Shown here piece after piece: positions 36,146 through 44,464 of a DNA stretch of 64,000 nt (positions are counted from its first letter, which is position 1; the number at the start of each line of letters is the position of its first letter). The position numbers and the translations under genes were made by a program. The DNA comes from Novimethylophilus sp036504375. Lineage in GTDB: Bacteria > Pseudomonadota > Gammaproteobacteria > Burkholderiales > Methylophilaceae. The notes beneath the pieces were generated by a model. The model saw only the letters and a program-made list of their open reading frames with translations. It did not search any database and was not told where the DNA came from. The stretch spans positions 1 through 64,000 of the forward strand of contig NZ_DASXVH010000041.1 in assembly GCF_036504375.1 (NCBI RefSeq). The letters are read 5' to 3'.

Positions 36146-38158
36146 TCAAGGTGTCTGGATTTCTACGCGGCTTGCGAAAACCGGCGCGATACCATATTTG
36201 CCATCGCCGTATTCGATGCGAGGTATGCCGTCTTTGTCGCCGTCTTTCTGATAGAGCGCCGTTTCGCCGGTCTCCTCAAACTCGCTCTGCTGGATGCCGC
36301 TGGCGTCGATGGCCTGGACCCAGAACCGCTTGTAGCGTTCGACGAGTTGCGGACTCTTGGTTTCCAGCATCATCTCGCGCAGCGCACCGATCGCAGCGCC
36401 GAGGTTCAAGGGAGTATACACGCTTGTGGCGGCACCGAGCTCCGAGCGATAAAGGCCGGTTTTCTCGTCCCACAGCTTGGTGTTCATGAAATCGAGAGCG
36501 TTCTTTGCCGCGCTCTTGAATCGCTCGTCGCCAAGAACGCGGTAGGCCACCATCAAGCCTTGAATGGCGAGACCCTGGTCAAGCAATGTCGGTGCGCCTG
36601 CCACCCGTTTCCCCGCGCTGTAAGCTGAACCTACGCTGCCATCGCCAGCCTGCAGTGAGTTCGACAGAAAATCGGCTTGCGTGAGTAACAGTTGCCTGGC
36701 GCGTTCGACGAGGGCCGTATCGGTATGCATTTTTTCGACATAGTTGGCCAGAGCGACCATCGCCATGCCCAGATCGGCTGTTTTGGTCAGCGCGCCGCGT
36801 CCTTGTTCCGGTGTCCACTCGGAGACCAGGACGCCGTTGCCGGCCTGATGCTTCGCTTCCATGGTCGATAGCACCAGATTGGACAAGCCCTCGGCCAGTA
36901 CGATGTACTTTTGCTCCATGATCGAGCCGTCATGGGGGGTGTTGTTGCCAAACACCTTGTTCCAATTGCTTTTTACCGATGGGTCCGCGAAGTGGTAGAA
37001 CTCGCTCAATCCCCACAGCAAAGACGCCTGATCGAACAACTGGCTGCTGCTATCCACGACGGAAAACTCTTCCGGCCGCGGCGGAAGATCGCCTGCCATT
37101 CTCATCCGGACTCCGATGCGATGCGGGAAATAATAAATGCCGGCTTTTGCCGTGCGCGGATCGCCGCCGCCCAACACCTTGCCATCGTAGAGCATGGCCG
37201 ATTTCATGATCAGCATCTTGCTGACGGCGCTTAGGTTGAGCATGGCGCCGCGATAGCCGTCCTCGGGCGTAATGCCGAGATATTTATCGTCGTGATGATT
37301 GCCTGAAAAAAAGAATTCCTCCCACAACGCCAGCTTCATCAGAAGCTGGCCTTCGGCGCCCATATCGACGACGTGAGACATCCGGCCGTGATCCCAGCGC
37401 AGGCTCAGAAAATTCTCGCGATAGTTGACGCGGTAAGCCCAGTCCTCATTGCCTTTCGTGCCGGCTCCATAAGGAGTGGCGGGAAAATTTGGGCCGTAGA
37501 TTTTTTTCAAATCGTTGTCACGCAGCAGGTTTTCGGTGCTCTGGAATTTGCTGCCCTTGTCCAGCGGCCTTGTCAGATGCGGGTCGCAAGACTCGAACGC
37601 CAGCATCAATGGTGACGCGTCTTCAAAGCGGCGGGGAAATCCTGTTCTTGACAGATACAGGGAAGAGATGTCCTGCAGCAACACACCCTTGTTCGAACGG
37701 GCATACTCGCCCCGGTCGCGGTTGTCGTTGGCTCGTCCTTGCTGCAGCGCTTTTTCCGTCACATAAGGCCCATGGACCAGATGAACGCCGCAGCGGCTCT
37801 CGGTATTCAGAGCCTCCATGTTGTAACGCGAATACCAGTAGGATTCGACGGCGCTCATGAAGCCCAGGTCGCCATCCATCGGTATCCCTTTATTAGCCGC
37901 CTCAGAGAGAAACGGGAAACCGCTCCTTTCCATTTCGTTCGCCAGGTACATGGCTTCCTTGGTGGTGAACCGACGGTCTGTTACGGTGGTCTTGATCGGG
38001 CTGCGATATTTGTCCAAATTAACCTGCTCGGTGCCTGCGGCTTTTTCGAGTTTTTCGCCAGTCTGCCCCCGATCCTGAGATGAAAGCTGGACGCAGCCGG
38101 ACAAGGCCAGCAGCGCGAGGTTAGTGGCAATGAGATTAAGTTTGAGTAGTTTTTTCAC
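36146..38158 (-). CDS. Large exported lipoprotein, alpha-helical toroid-like
   Basis: A 670-residue protein with a lipoprotein signal (LALLALSGC, Cys22). The mature protein contains many helix pairs with a glycosidase-toroid flavour, for example AIQGLMVAYRVLGDERFKSA and AIGALREMMLETKSPQLVER, and a C-terminal acidic loop DGDKDGIPRIEYGDGK that could bind calcium. No catalytic family could be named. It lies 15 bases after the outer-membrane barrel gene and is almost certainly cotranscribed with it from ECF-type promoter site 3. A periplasmic or surface partner of the barrel is a reasonable inference. Confidence 0.65.
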   Translation of the reverse strand: MKKLLKLNLIATNLALLALSGCVQLSSQDRGQTGEKLEKAAGTEQVNLDKYRSPIKTTVTDRRFTTKEAMYLANEMERSGFPFLSEAANKGIPMDGDLGFMSAVESYWYSRYNMEALNTESRCGVHLVHGPYVTEKALQQGRANDNRDRGEYARSNKGVLLQDISSLYLSRTGFPRRFEDASPLMLAFESCDPHLTRPLDKGSKFQSTENLLRDNDLKKIYGPNFPATPYGAGTKGNEDWAYRVNYRENFLSLRWDHGRMSHVVDMGAEGQLLMKLALWEEFFFSGNHHDDKYLGITPEDGYRGAMLNLSAVSKMLIMKSAMLYDGKVLGGGDPRTAKAGIYYFPHRIGVRMRMAGDLPPRPEEFSVVDSSSQLFDQASLLWGLSEFYHFADPSVKSNWNKVFGNNTPHDGSIMEQKYIVLAEGLSNLVLSTMEAKHQAGNGVLVSEWTPEQGRGALTKTADLGMAMVALANYVEKMHTDTALVERARQLLLTQADFLSNSLQAGDGSVGSAYSAGKRVAGAPTLLDQGLAIQGLMVAYRVLGDERFKSAAKNALDFMNTKLWDEKTGLYRSELGAATSVYTPLNLGAAIGALREMMLETKSPQLVERYKRFWVQAIDASGIQQSEFEETGETALYQKDGDKDGIPRIEYGDGKYGIAPVFASRVEIQTP

Positions 38159-38173
38159 GGTGTTCTCCCGACG

Positions 38174-39559
38174 TTAGAAGGTATGCTGGACCGACAGATC
38201 GAGTGTCCACGCCGGCGAAGGTCCCTGATTGGGCTCGATGATTCTGATCGCCGGGCTGACGGTGATTCGATAACTTGGCGAGGGAATGTATGACAGGCTG
38301 GGGCTAAAGAACACCACGTTGCCATGGTTGAAATCGGGGCGTGGGGTAGTAAACATCACGACATTTCCACCGGCATCCATGATCGGCCCGCCGGTTGCCG
38401 GATTGCGCTCGGGATGCATAATCAGGCCCGGGAATTTTTCAGCACCCTTGTGTCGCCCGAAAACCGCCAAGTCCAGAGACATGCGATCGCTTTCGAGCGG
38501 CGGGAACACATAGGAAGCCCCGTAACGCAGTTCGTTACCCACTGTGATGCCATCGTTCTTGGCGAAGAAGTCGTACATGAAACCGCCGTGAATCGCACTG
38601 CGCTCGAATTGATGCGTTGCCGCCAGGCCGATGCGTCCACCCCAGGCGCCTTGTCCTGGCTGTAGGATGCGAGGTAGGAGCCGATCGTTGGGGTTGCGGC
38701 CAAAGATGTTGAGCTGCAAGGGGGATAGTGTCGGCGGCATGCCTTGTACCTTGAGCGACTGCGTGGCGTTGAATTTTTCGTCGTCCTTACCCGTCGGGAA
38801 AATAATGCCGAACATGGTCGAAAGCGTGACCGGGCCGTTGCCCTGATCGAGCCATTTCTTCTTCAGGGTCAGGGAAATGTCGCCGAGACCGGCACTGGTT
38901 CCGTCCATGGTCATTTCCATGGGATCGATGCGGAAAGGATGCCCCGTGCCTTTAGTGCGCACCATCTTGAACGGGACCTCCAGGTTGACCATCATGTCCT
39001 TGACGCCGAGGGCTTCGAACCCGTACATGAATTGCAGATCGCCCTGCAGGGTATCGACCCTGACCTTGTCGAAGAACTTGGAATAGAAGGTATCGCGTCC
39101 GAAATCACTCGGGTTATGGGCGACGCCGAGATCGAGTTTTATCCTGGACGCTCCGGGAGGCAACACGTAACCGTGCAGGGGTCGTGCCGGTTCGTACAGC
39201 GGCGGAGTCGACTGTTCGACCTGGTCGATGATGCGGTAACGCTCGGCTTGCAAGTAGTCGGTATCCTGTCCCAGTTTCAGGAATTGGTAGTCCCGGTCGT
39301 CCAAAGCGGCATTGCCTATCTTGGGCGCCTGCTTTTGTTCTCGGCTGCCGGTGCTGTCGAGCGCCGCTTCGAGTTCCTTGATGCGCTTTTCCAGGGCTTC
39401 GTTTTTTGTCGCCAACTCGATATTTTCTTTCTGCAGGGCGCTCGCATCCGCTGCGTGGTTTTCCGGCGGCGAAGCTTGCGCAAGGCCCGGAAACGCCAAC
39501 ATGCCCGCGATGATTATGGCTCCCGAAAAATGGGGTGCTGGTTTTTTGCATAAGTCCAT
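38174..39559 (-). CDS. Outer-membrane beta-barrel protein with coiled-coil N terminus
   Basis: A 461-residue exported protein. The ATG at 39559 has an AAGGAG sequence upstream and gives a normal signal peptide (GAIIIAGMLAFPGLAQA); a longer open frame upstream is rejected. A coiled coil follows (residues of about 40-70, LQKENIELATKNEALEKRIK), then alternating amphipathic strands typical of a transporter-type barrel, ending in a terminal strand WTLDLSVQHTF with C-terminal Phe. It resembles phenol-degradation-associated (MetA-type) barrels in layout. It is the first gene of the barrel-lipoprotein operon. Confidence 0.72.
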   Translation of the reverse strand: MDLCKKPAPHFSGAIIIAGMLAFPGLAQASPPENHAADASALQKENIELATKNEALEKRIKELEAALDSTGSREQKQAPKIGNAALDDRDYQFLKLGQDTDYLQAERYRIIDQVEQSTPPLYEPARPLHGYVLPPGASRIKLDLGVAHNPSDFGRDTFYSKFFDKVRVDTLQGDLQFMYGFEALGVKDMMVNLEVPFKMVRTKGTGHPFRIDPMEMTMDGTSAGLGDISLTLKKKWLDQGNGPVTLSTMFGIIFPTGKDDEKFNATQSLKVQGMPPTLSPLQLNIFGRNPNDRLLPRILQPGQGAWGGRIGLAATHQFERSAIHGGFMYDFFAKNDGITVGNELRYGASYVFPPLESDRMSLDLAVFGRHKGAEKFPGLIMHPERNPATGGPIMDAGGNVVMFTTPRPDFNHGNVVFFSPSLSYIPSPSYRITVSPAIRIIEPNQGPSPAWTLDLSVQHTF

Positions 39560-39669
39560 GAACCGACTCCTTGTCGTTAACAATATTTCCGAATTGGCGC
39601 TACCACGGACCCGGTGTACAACAGCCGGCATGTGTTCTTGCCATCGCAAGCGATCGTCCGCGCTCACCC

Positions 39670-39698
39670 TTATACGGACAACCGGTAAAAACCTTACA
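39670..39698 (-). promoter_or_regulatory. ECF-sigma-type promoter, site 3 (before barrel operon)
   Basis: On the minus strand, TGTAAGG (39698-39692), 15 bases, CGTATAA (39676-39670), about 110 bases before the barrel ATG. The leader that follows shares about 50 bases with that of site 2. The 340-base gap 39560-39899 holds this promoter and leader; nothing else is recognised in it. Confidence 0.75.
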
Positions 39699-39899
39699 AC
39701 AGGATCATTAAATCTATTAATCCCACAAAAAAGGCCATGCAAGATAAATGGTTTCCTTGGGGCGACTCGGGAAGAACAAGCTGCGCATCCGCCGCGGTTT
39801 AACGAAGGATGAGTCGCAAACTGATGGCCTCCATGTTTGGATCAGTGATCGCGTGGATGTTGTAGCGTGGTGTGAAGCAAAGTTTGTTGCGACAGATTC

Positions 39900-41027
39900 T
39901 CAGTTCATCAGCCCGAACTTTGGGCGCAGTCTCACCCCGATCCGGATACCGGCCAGTGCGGCGGCAATCCACAGCCAGCCATGCAGGCTGGTAGAAGCAA
40001 CCCCGGAGAAAAATGCGCCGATGTTGCAGCCGAAGGCAATGCGTGCGCCGTAACCCATGGCCAGTCCGCCGAGCAAGGAAGCGGCAATGGCTCCTGCACT
40101 TGCCTGCCAGGTGAATATCAGGCGTTTGGATAGCATGGCCGCTAGCAGCGCGCCAAGAATGATGCCGATATCCATCAGCGAGGTTTCGTCGTGAAAGATG
40201 CTGCCGGAGATGGCTGCCTGCTGGAATCCGCCCAACCAGAACGGGTGGGTGTCGGGGCTCCAGCCGGCGAGCATGGCGAGTTTGGCACCCCACAGGGTAA
40301 ATGCCCAGGTGATCGTCCATGGGTGGCCGGAGATGATCAGGGTGGCAAAGTTGAGTGTGGCCAGCGCCAGCGCGCCTTGCGTCAGGCTCCACGGTGTGGT
40401 GAAAAGGTTGCGCCAGGTGGTTGGGCCGGTTAAAGCGCCCATCCTGCGCGGCAGCAGGAAGAACAGCACCGCCAGCAAAGCGGTCTGTAAAGTGGCGGCG
40501 GATACCCACCCCAGGCGTTCCCCCAGCGACAACACGCCCAGCGTTGGCAATGCCTGCCACCAGCCCATGTGCAGGCTGGCCCAGAAAGAACCGGCGATAA
40601 AGGCAGCCAGGGTGATCGCCATGCGCAGGCTGCCGCCGCCGAGCGTATACAGGGTACCGGAACCGCATCCTCCCCCCAGTTGCATGCCGATGCCGAACAT
40701 GAATGCTCCCGCAGCGACCTGCCAGCCAACCGGTGCGGTTGCACCCACCATATCCTTGCCAAAAAGACTGCCCATAGCGAGTAGGGGAGCAAACAGGATG
40801 GTGGCTAGCATCAACATCAACAGTTGCGCCCGGATGCCTTCAGTATCGCCGTACAGGAACAATTTGCGATAAGTGGAGGCAAAACCAAAGCGGGAAAGGT
40901 ACAACACCATGCCCAGCAGCAAGCCGATGGCAAAGAGAGCCTGCAGGTGCAAGCCCTGGTGTGAGACCGCGGCCAATATCAATGCCGGCAGGGCAATCGC
41001 GGCTGAAGTCAGGGCAGTGGCGCGCAT
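39900..41027 (-). CDS. YeeE/YedE family transporter
   Basis: A 375-residue inner-membrane protein with about ten hydrophobic segments and the conserved family cysteines in MQLGGGCGSGTL and FGCNIGAFF. Characterised YeeE proteins import thiosulfate by passing it between such cysteines, so uptake of thiosulfate or a related sulfur species is likely. No TusA-like partner gene is adjacent. It starts 15 bases after the HD-GYP gene stop, on the same strand. Confidence 0.85.
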   Translation of the reverse strand: MRATALTSAAIALPALILAAVSHQGLHLQALFAIGLLLGMVLYLSRFGFASTYRKLFLYGDTEGIRAQLLMLMLATILFAPLLAMGSLFGKDMVGATAPVGWQVAAGAFMFGIGMQLGGGCGSGTLYTLGGGSLRMAITLAAFIAGSFWASLHMGWWQALPTLGVLSLGERLGWVSAATLQTALLAVLFFLLPRRMGALTGPTTWRNLFTTPWSLTQGALALATLNFATLIISGHPWTITWAFTLWGAKLAMLAGWSPDTHPFWLGGFQQAAISGSIFHDETSLMDIGIILGALLAAMLSKRLIFTWQASAGAIAASLLGGLAMGYGARIAFGCNIGAFFSGVASTSLHGWLWIAAALAGIRIGVRLRPKFGLMN

Positions 41028-41042
41028 GAGGTCAGTAAGGAT

Positions 41043-41897
41043 TTATGCGGTGACATTGCCGGCAAGATGCCGGCTGCTTTCGCGTACAAGGTCGTCAAGC
41101 AACCCGTTATCGATTTCGGGTTCGAGATCCTTGATGGTGCCGCGGCGGCCCGTCGGGGCGATGGACAGGCGAATTCCCTCGCGCCTGACTTCAGCCTCGC
41201 CGCCGCAGTGGTGGCAGTAAACATGGTCGCCGGTGCGATGATGCCGGCTGACGACAATGGTCGGCCCGCACATCGGGCAATGCTGCAACGGGATGCCGGG
41301 CTCGCTGTGGCCGACGATGTGATCCAGGTGCCCCGCCTCGCCCAGTTTGATGAAGCGCGCCCCCCACACCGCATGGAACTGTCCGCCCAAGTTGGCCTGG
41401 ATGATGCCAAGCGCCTTCTCGGCGGGCATCCCGCGGCGATAGGGACGTGTGCTGGTCATCGCGTCGAAGGCATCGCAGATGCCGACTATGCTTGCATCCA
41501 CCCTTATCTGATCGCCGGATAAGCCCTGCGGGTAGCCCCGCCCATTCGGCATTTCGTGGTGCGACAGCACGGCGGTGCGGGCCAGTTCCGCCAGCGGGTG
41601 GTCGGCGAGCAGACGGCTGCCCACTTCCGGGTGGGTCTTGATGATGTCGTACTCCTCGACGGTAAGCTGGTCCGGCTTGTTCAGGATGGCGTCCGGCACG
41701 GCGATCTTCCCCAGATCGTGCAGAAACCCGCCCAGGGCAATGCGGGCCACGTCGGTGGCAGGCAAACCACCATCCTCGGCCAGAATGCGGCTGTACTGGG
41801 AAACCCGCCACAGGTGCCCGCCGGTGTAAGGGTCGCGTGCCTCCACCATGGAGGCCATCACGAAAAGGCTTTTCAGCAGATGTTCGATGTGATTCAT
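41043..41897 (-). CDS. HD-GYP domain protein with C-terminal zinc ribbon
   Basis: A 284-residue cytoplasmic protein. Residues of about 5-185 are an HD-GYP domain with His60-Asp61 in HDLGK and HHEMPNGRGYP at 113-123; such domains hydrolyse cyclic di-GMP. There is no receiver domain. Instead the C-terminal part has two CxxC pairs (CPMCGP and CHHCGG) forming a likely zinc ribbon, an uncommon combination. It is encoded 88 bases after a heme-binding membrane sensor that lacks an output domain, so the two may form a split signalling unit. Confidence 0.85.
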   Translation of the reverse strand: MNHIEHLLKSLFVMASMVEARDPYTGGHLWRVSQYSRILAEDGGLPATDVARIALGGFLHDLGKIAVPDAILNKPDQLTVEEYDIIKTHPEVGSRLLADHPLAELARTAVLSHHEMPNGRGYPQGLSGDQIRVDASIVGICDAFDAMTSTRPYRRGMPAEKALGIIQANLGGQFHAVWGARFIKLGEAGHLDHIVGHSEPGIPLQHCPMCGPTIVVSRHHRTGDHVYCHHCGGEAEVRREGIRLSIAPTGRRGTIKDLEPEIDNGLLDDLVRESSRHLAGNVTA

Positions 41898-41985
41898 GGT
41901 TTCCCCCTTTAATCAGAAAATCCAGGGCCCCGGCAAAATCGGGGATTTACTACATTCAATCCGAACCCAGTGCTTGCCCGATCCG

Positions 41986-43194
41986 CTAATGGTCACACTT
42001 GGCGCTCGTCAGGCGGCAGAGCAAGTCTTGACCGGATTCGGCGACTACTTGCATCTTCTCTTCGAGAAGCGCTATTTCCCCAAGAAAATGCGCGAACTCA
42101 TGGATATCCCTGGATAAGCCATTCAGTAGATCGTCCGATTGTGGAAAATCTCCAGAGACGCTCTCTACTTTTCTGATCATATCGCGGAAGCGATCTGTAA
42201 GGTCATGCAACTTCTTTCGAGCTTCTTCCGGAATGACGGCGTCGCCGCTCAGGATGTCAAGCGCTGAGACTAAGGCATCGAGGGAGCCAGACAGAATACC
42301 CGGTTGCCTTTTTTGTTCCTTGAGGGCGGCATGGAGTATCAACTGTGTGGACTCGTGGATTTTCTCAAACTGGCTATTCATTTGATGGCTCACCTGGTTC
42401 AGACGATGGCTCGTTGCGACGACCTTGGTGAGAATTTTGTCGAGATCCTCTACGATATGGGCGATCCGGTCGAGAAAATGATTCAGGTCAAGAGCCAATC
42501 CCCCGAATTCGTCATGTGATTTCACTTTCGCCCTATGGGACAGGTCAATAATGCCTTTGGTCAGGCTTGAAACCGTGGAGCTCAATGATAGCAGCGGCTC
42601 CATGCGAACCTTCAGGAGCAGGAACAGCACGATGGTGTGGGTAATGATGTTGATTGCCCAGATCATCGAACTCAATCGCACCTCGGCCCACCAGGCGGTC
42701 AGCTTCGTCGAGAGGTAACTTCTCACCCTCACTTCGCCCAGGACATCGCCAACCTTGGCGTGCACGTGACAGTTCAGGCAAAACTGTTCTGCCGTCAGCG
42801 TTGCTCTGGCTTCATTGTATTTGCCCGATGGCCACTGCGGAGGAATTCCCCGCGGCTCCATGTCGAATTTGTACTTCATGGAGGTCACGGTCACTTCCGC
42901 AGGAATAATGCCGATGGAAAGTCCCAGTTCCTCGAAGTTGCGTTTCAGGATCGGATACACCGTTCTGGCGGCGACGGGGCCACCGGAATTGAGCATGATC
43001 GACTTCACATCGCCGGCCAGACGCTGCGTTGCGAGTTCAACCGCCTCCCGATCATGGTTTTTATAGTTATAAACGACCACGCCATAACGAACCCCTAACT
43101 CGATCACGGTAACGGCGATCAGGAGCAGGAAAAAGTCCCTGATCATATGGATTATGAAGGATTGATCGAATCTTCCGACTTTCGATGCTTGCAT
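41986..43194 (-). CDS. Membrane sensor with periplasmic c-heme motif and HAMP
   Basis: A 402-residue membrane protein with two helices (about 18-42 and 175-198) enclosing a periplasmic domain of about 130 residues. That domain ends with a heme-attachment motif CLNCH at 139-143, as in Tll0287/DUF3365-type sensors. A HAMP-like segment and a long coiled-coil cytoplasmic region follow, with no kinase, cyclase or methyl-accepting signature. It may sense redox state or a gaseous ligand and pass it to a separate partner, possibly the neighbouring HD-GYP protein. Confidence 0.72.
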   Translation of the reverse strand: MQASKVGRFDQSFIIHMIRDFFLLLIAVTVIELGVRYGVVVYNYKNHDREAVELATQRLAGDVKSIMLNSGGPVAARTVYPILKRNFEELGLSIGIIPAEVTVTSMKYKFDMEPRGIPPQWPSGKYNEARATLTAEQFCLNCHVHAKVGDVLGEVRVRSYLSTKLTAWWAEVRLSSMIWAINIITHTIVLFLLLKVRMEPLLSLSSTVSSLTKGIIDLSHRAKVKSHDEFGGLALDLNHFLDRIAHIVEDLDKILTKVVATSHRLNQVSHQMNSQFEKIHESTQLILHAALKEQKRQPGILSGSLDALVSALDILSGDAVIPEEARKKLHDLTDRFRDMIRKVESVSGDFPQSDDLLNGLSRDIHEFAHFLGEIALLEEKMQVVAESGQDLLCRLTSAKCDH

Positions 43195-43291
43195 CGTTTT
43201 TCCTCGACAACGGCGAAAGCCGCCGGGTCAAAATTCTCCCCGGATCGCGCGGAGCTTCGTCCAGGGCAATGCGGGCCACCTCGCGGGAAAA

Positions 43292-44464
43292 TTACATGCG
43301 ATCCGAATCCAGCGCCTGCCCGATGCGTTGAATCGCCATCATGACATTTTGACGCGAAGTGCCGATGTTCATGCGCATGCGGCCTTCGCCGCCCGCGCCG
43401 AAAGAAGCGCCGGGGGACATGCCCACCCTGGCATTGCGGACGAAAAAACGCTGGAGTTTTTTATCGCTCATGCCCAGTTTGCGGCAATCCAGCCATAGCA
43501 GATAGGTCGCTTCCGGATCGATCATGCGGATATCCGGCAATTCACTTTGGATATGGGCAGCCGCTTCGTCACGGGTCTTTTTCAGGTAGGCCAGCAAGCT
43601 TTCAAGCCAGGGCTCTCCCTCGCGATAGGCAGCCTCGAAGGCTGCGAGGCTGAACGGGTTGGCAATATTTGCGTGGGTCATGTCCAGCACCTTGCCTATC
43701 GCCGCACGCCGTCCGGCATCCGGCACGATCAGCGCGGACAGGCCGAGGCCCGGGATATTGAAAGTCTTGCTGGGCGCGACCGCAGTGACGACATTGGCTG
43801 GGTCATCGGCGAGCGAGGCGAGCGCGTGATGTTGAAATTCCGGATAGACGAGATCGGCATGAATTTCGTCGGAGACGATGGTGAGATCATGACGACGGGC
43901 AATTTCCAGTACGGCTTGAAGTTCCGCTCGCTGCCATACCCGGCCGACCGGGTTGTGCGGCGAACAGAGCAATAGCAGCTTGGCATTGCGGGCGCATTGC
44001 TCCAGATCATCCAGATCGATACTGTAGCGGCCGTCCCGGCATTGCAACGGGTTCAGAACCTGCCGCCTGCCGGTCTTGGTGACGGCTGAAAAAAAGGGGA
44101 GATACACCGGCGGCTGCACGATCACGCCTTCATCCGGCCGCGTCAGCGCCATCACGGCGGTGTTCAGAGAAGGCACCACACCAGGTGCGAGCAGTATCCA
44201 TTCGCGCTCGATTTGCCAGTGGTGGCGCTTTTTCATCCAGTCGATCAAGACGCCGTAGAGGCTGTCCGGCACCAGCGTATAACCATAAACCGGATGTGCG
44301 GCACGTGCCTTCAGTGCACGATTGACGGCCTCCGGCGCGGCAAAATCCATGTCCGCAACCCACATTGGCAGCACGTCGGCGGTGCCGAAGACGGCAGCCC
44401 TGCCGTCATGCTTGAGGGAATACGTGCCCTCGCGCGGGATGACGCGGTCGAAATCGGGTTTCAC
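43292..44464 (-). CDS. ovoB: PLP-dependent C-S lyase, probable OvoB
   Basis: A 390-residue fold-type I enzyme of the PatB/MalY group, with the PLP lysine Lys233 in PSKTFNIPGLG and SPHNPVGRVW. Alone it would be called cystathionine beta-lyase. Its start overlaps the ovoA stop by four bases, and in the ovothiol pathway a PLP lyase (OvoB) cleaves 5-histidylcysteine sulfoxide to 5-thiohistidine, so this is the likely role. Without that context, a general beta C-S lyase would remain possible. Confidence 0.85.
   Translation of the reverse strand: MKPDFDRVIPREGTYSLKHDGRAAVFGTADVLPMWVADMDFAAPEAVNRALKARAAHPVYGYTLVPDSLYGVLIDWMKKRHHWQIEREWILLAPGVVPSLNTAVMALTRPDEGVIVQPPVYLPFFSAVTKTGRRQVLNPLQCRDGRYSIDLDDLEQCARNAKLLLLCSPHNPVGRVWQRAELQAVLEIARRHDLTIVSDEIHADLVYPEFQHHALASLADDPANVVTAVAPSKTFNIPGLGLSALIVPDAGRRAAIGKVLDMTHANIANPFSLAAFEAAYREGEPWLESLLAYLKKTRDEAAAHIQSELPDIRMIDPEATYLLWLDCRKLGMSDKKLQRFFVRNARVGMSPGASFGAGGEGRMRMNIGTSRQNVMMAIQRIGQALDSDRM

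Noticed and set aside
43292..44464. Cystathionine beta-lyase MetC/PatB as the final name
   Set aside because: The four-base overlap with ovoA makes the ovothiol lyase OvoB more likely, although the fold alone cannot separate them.
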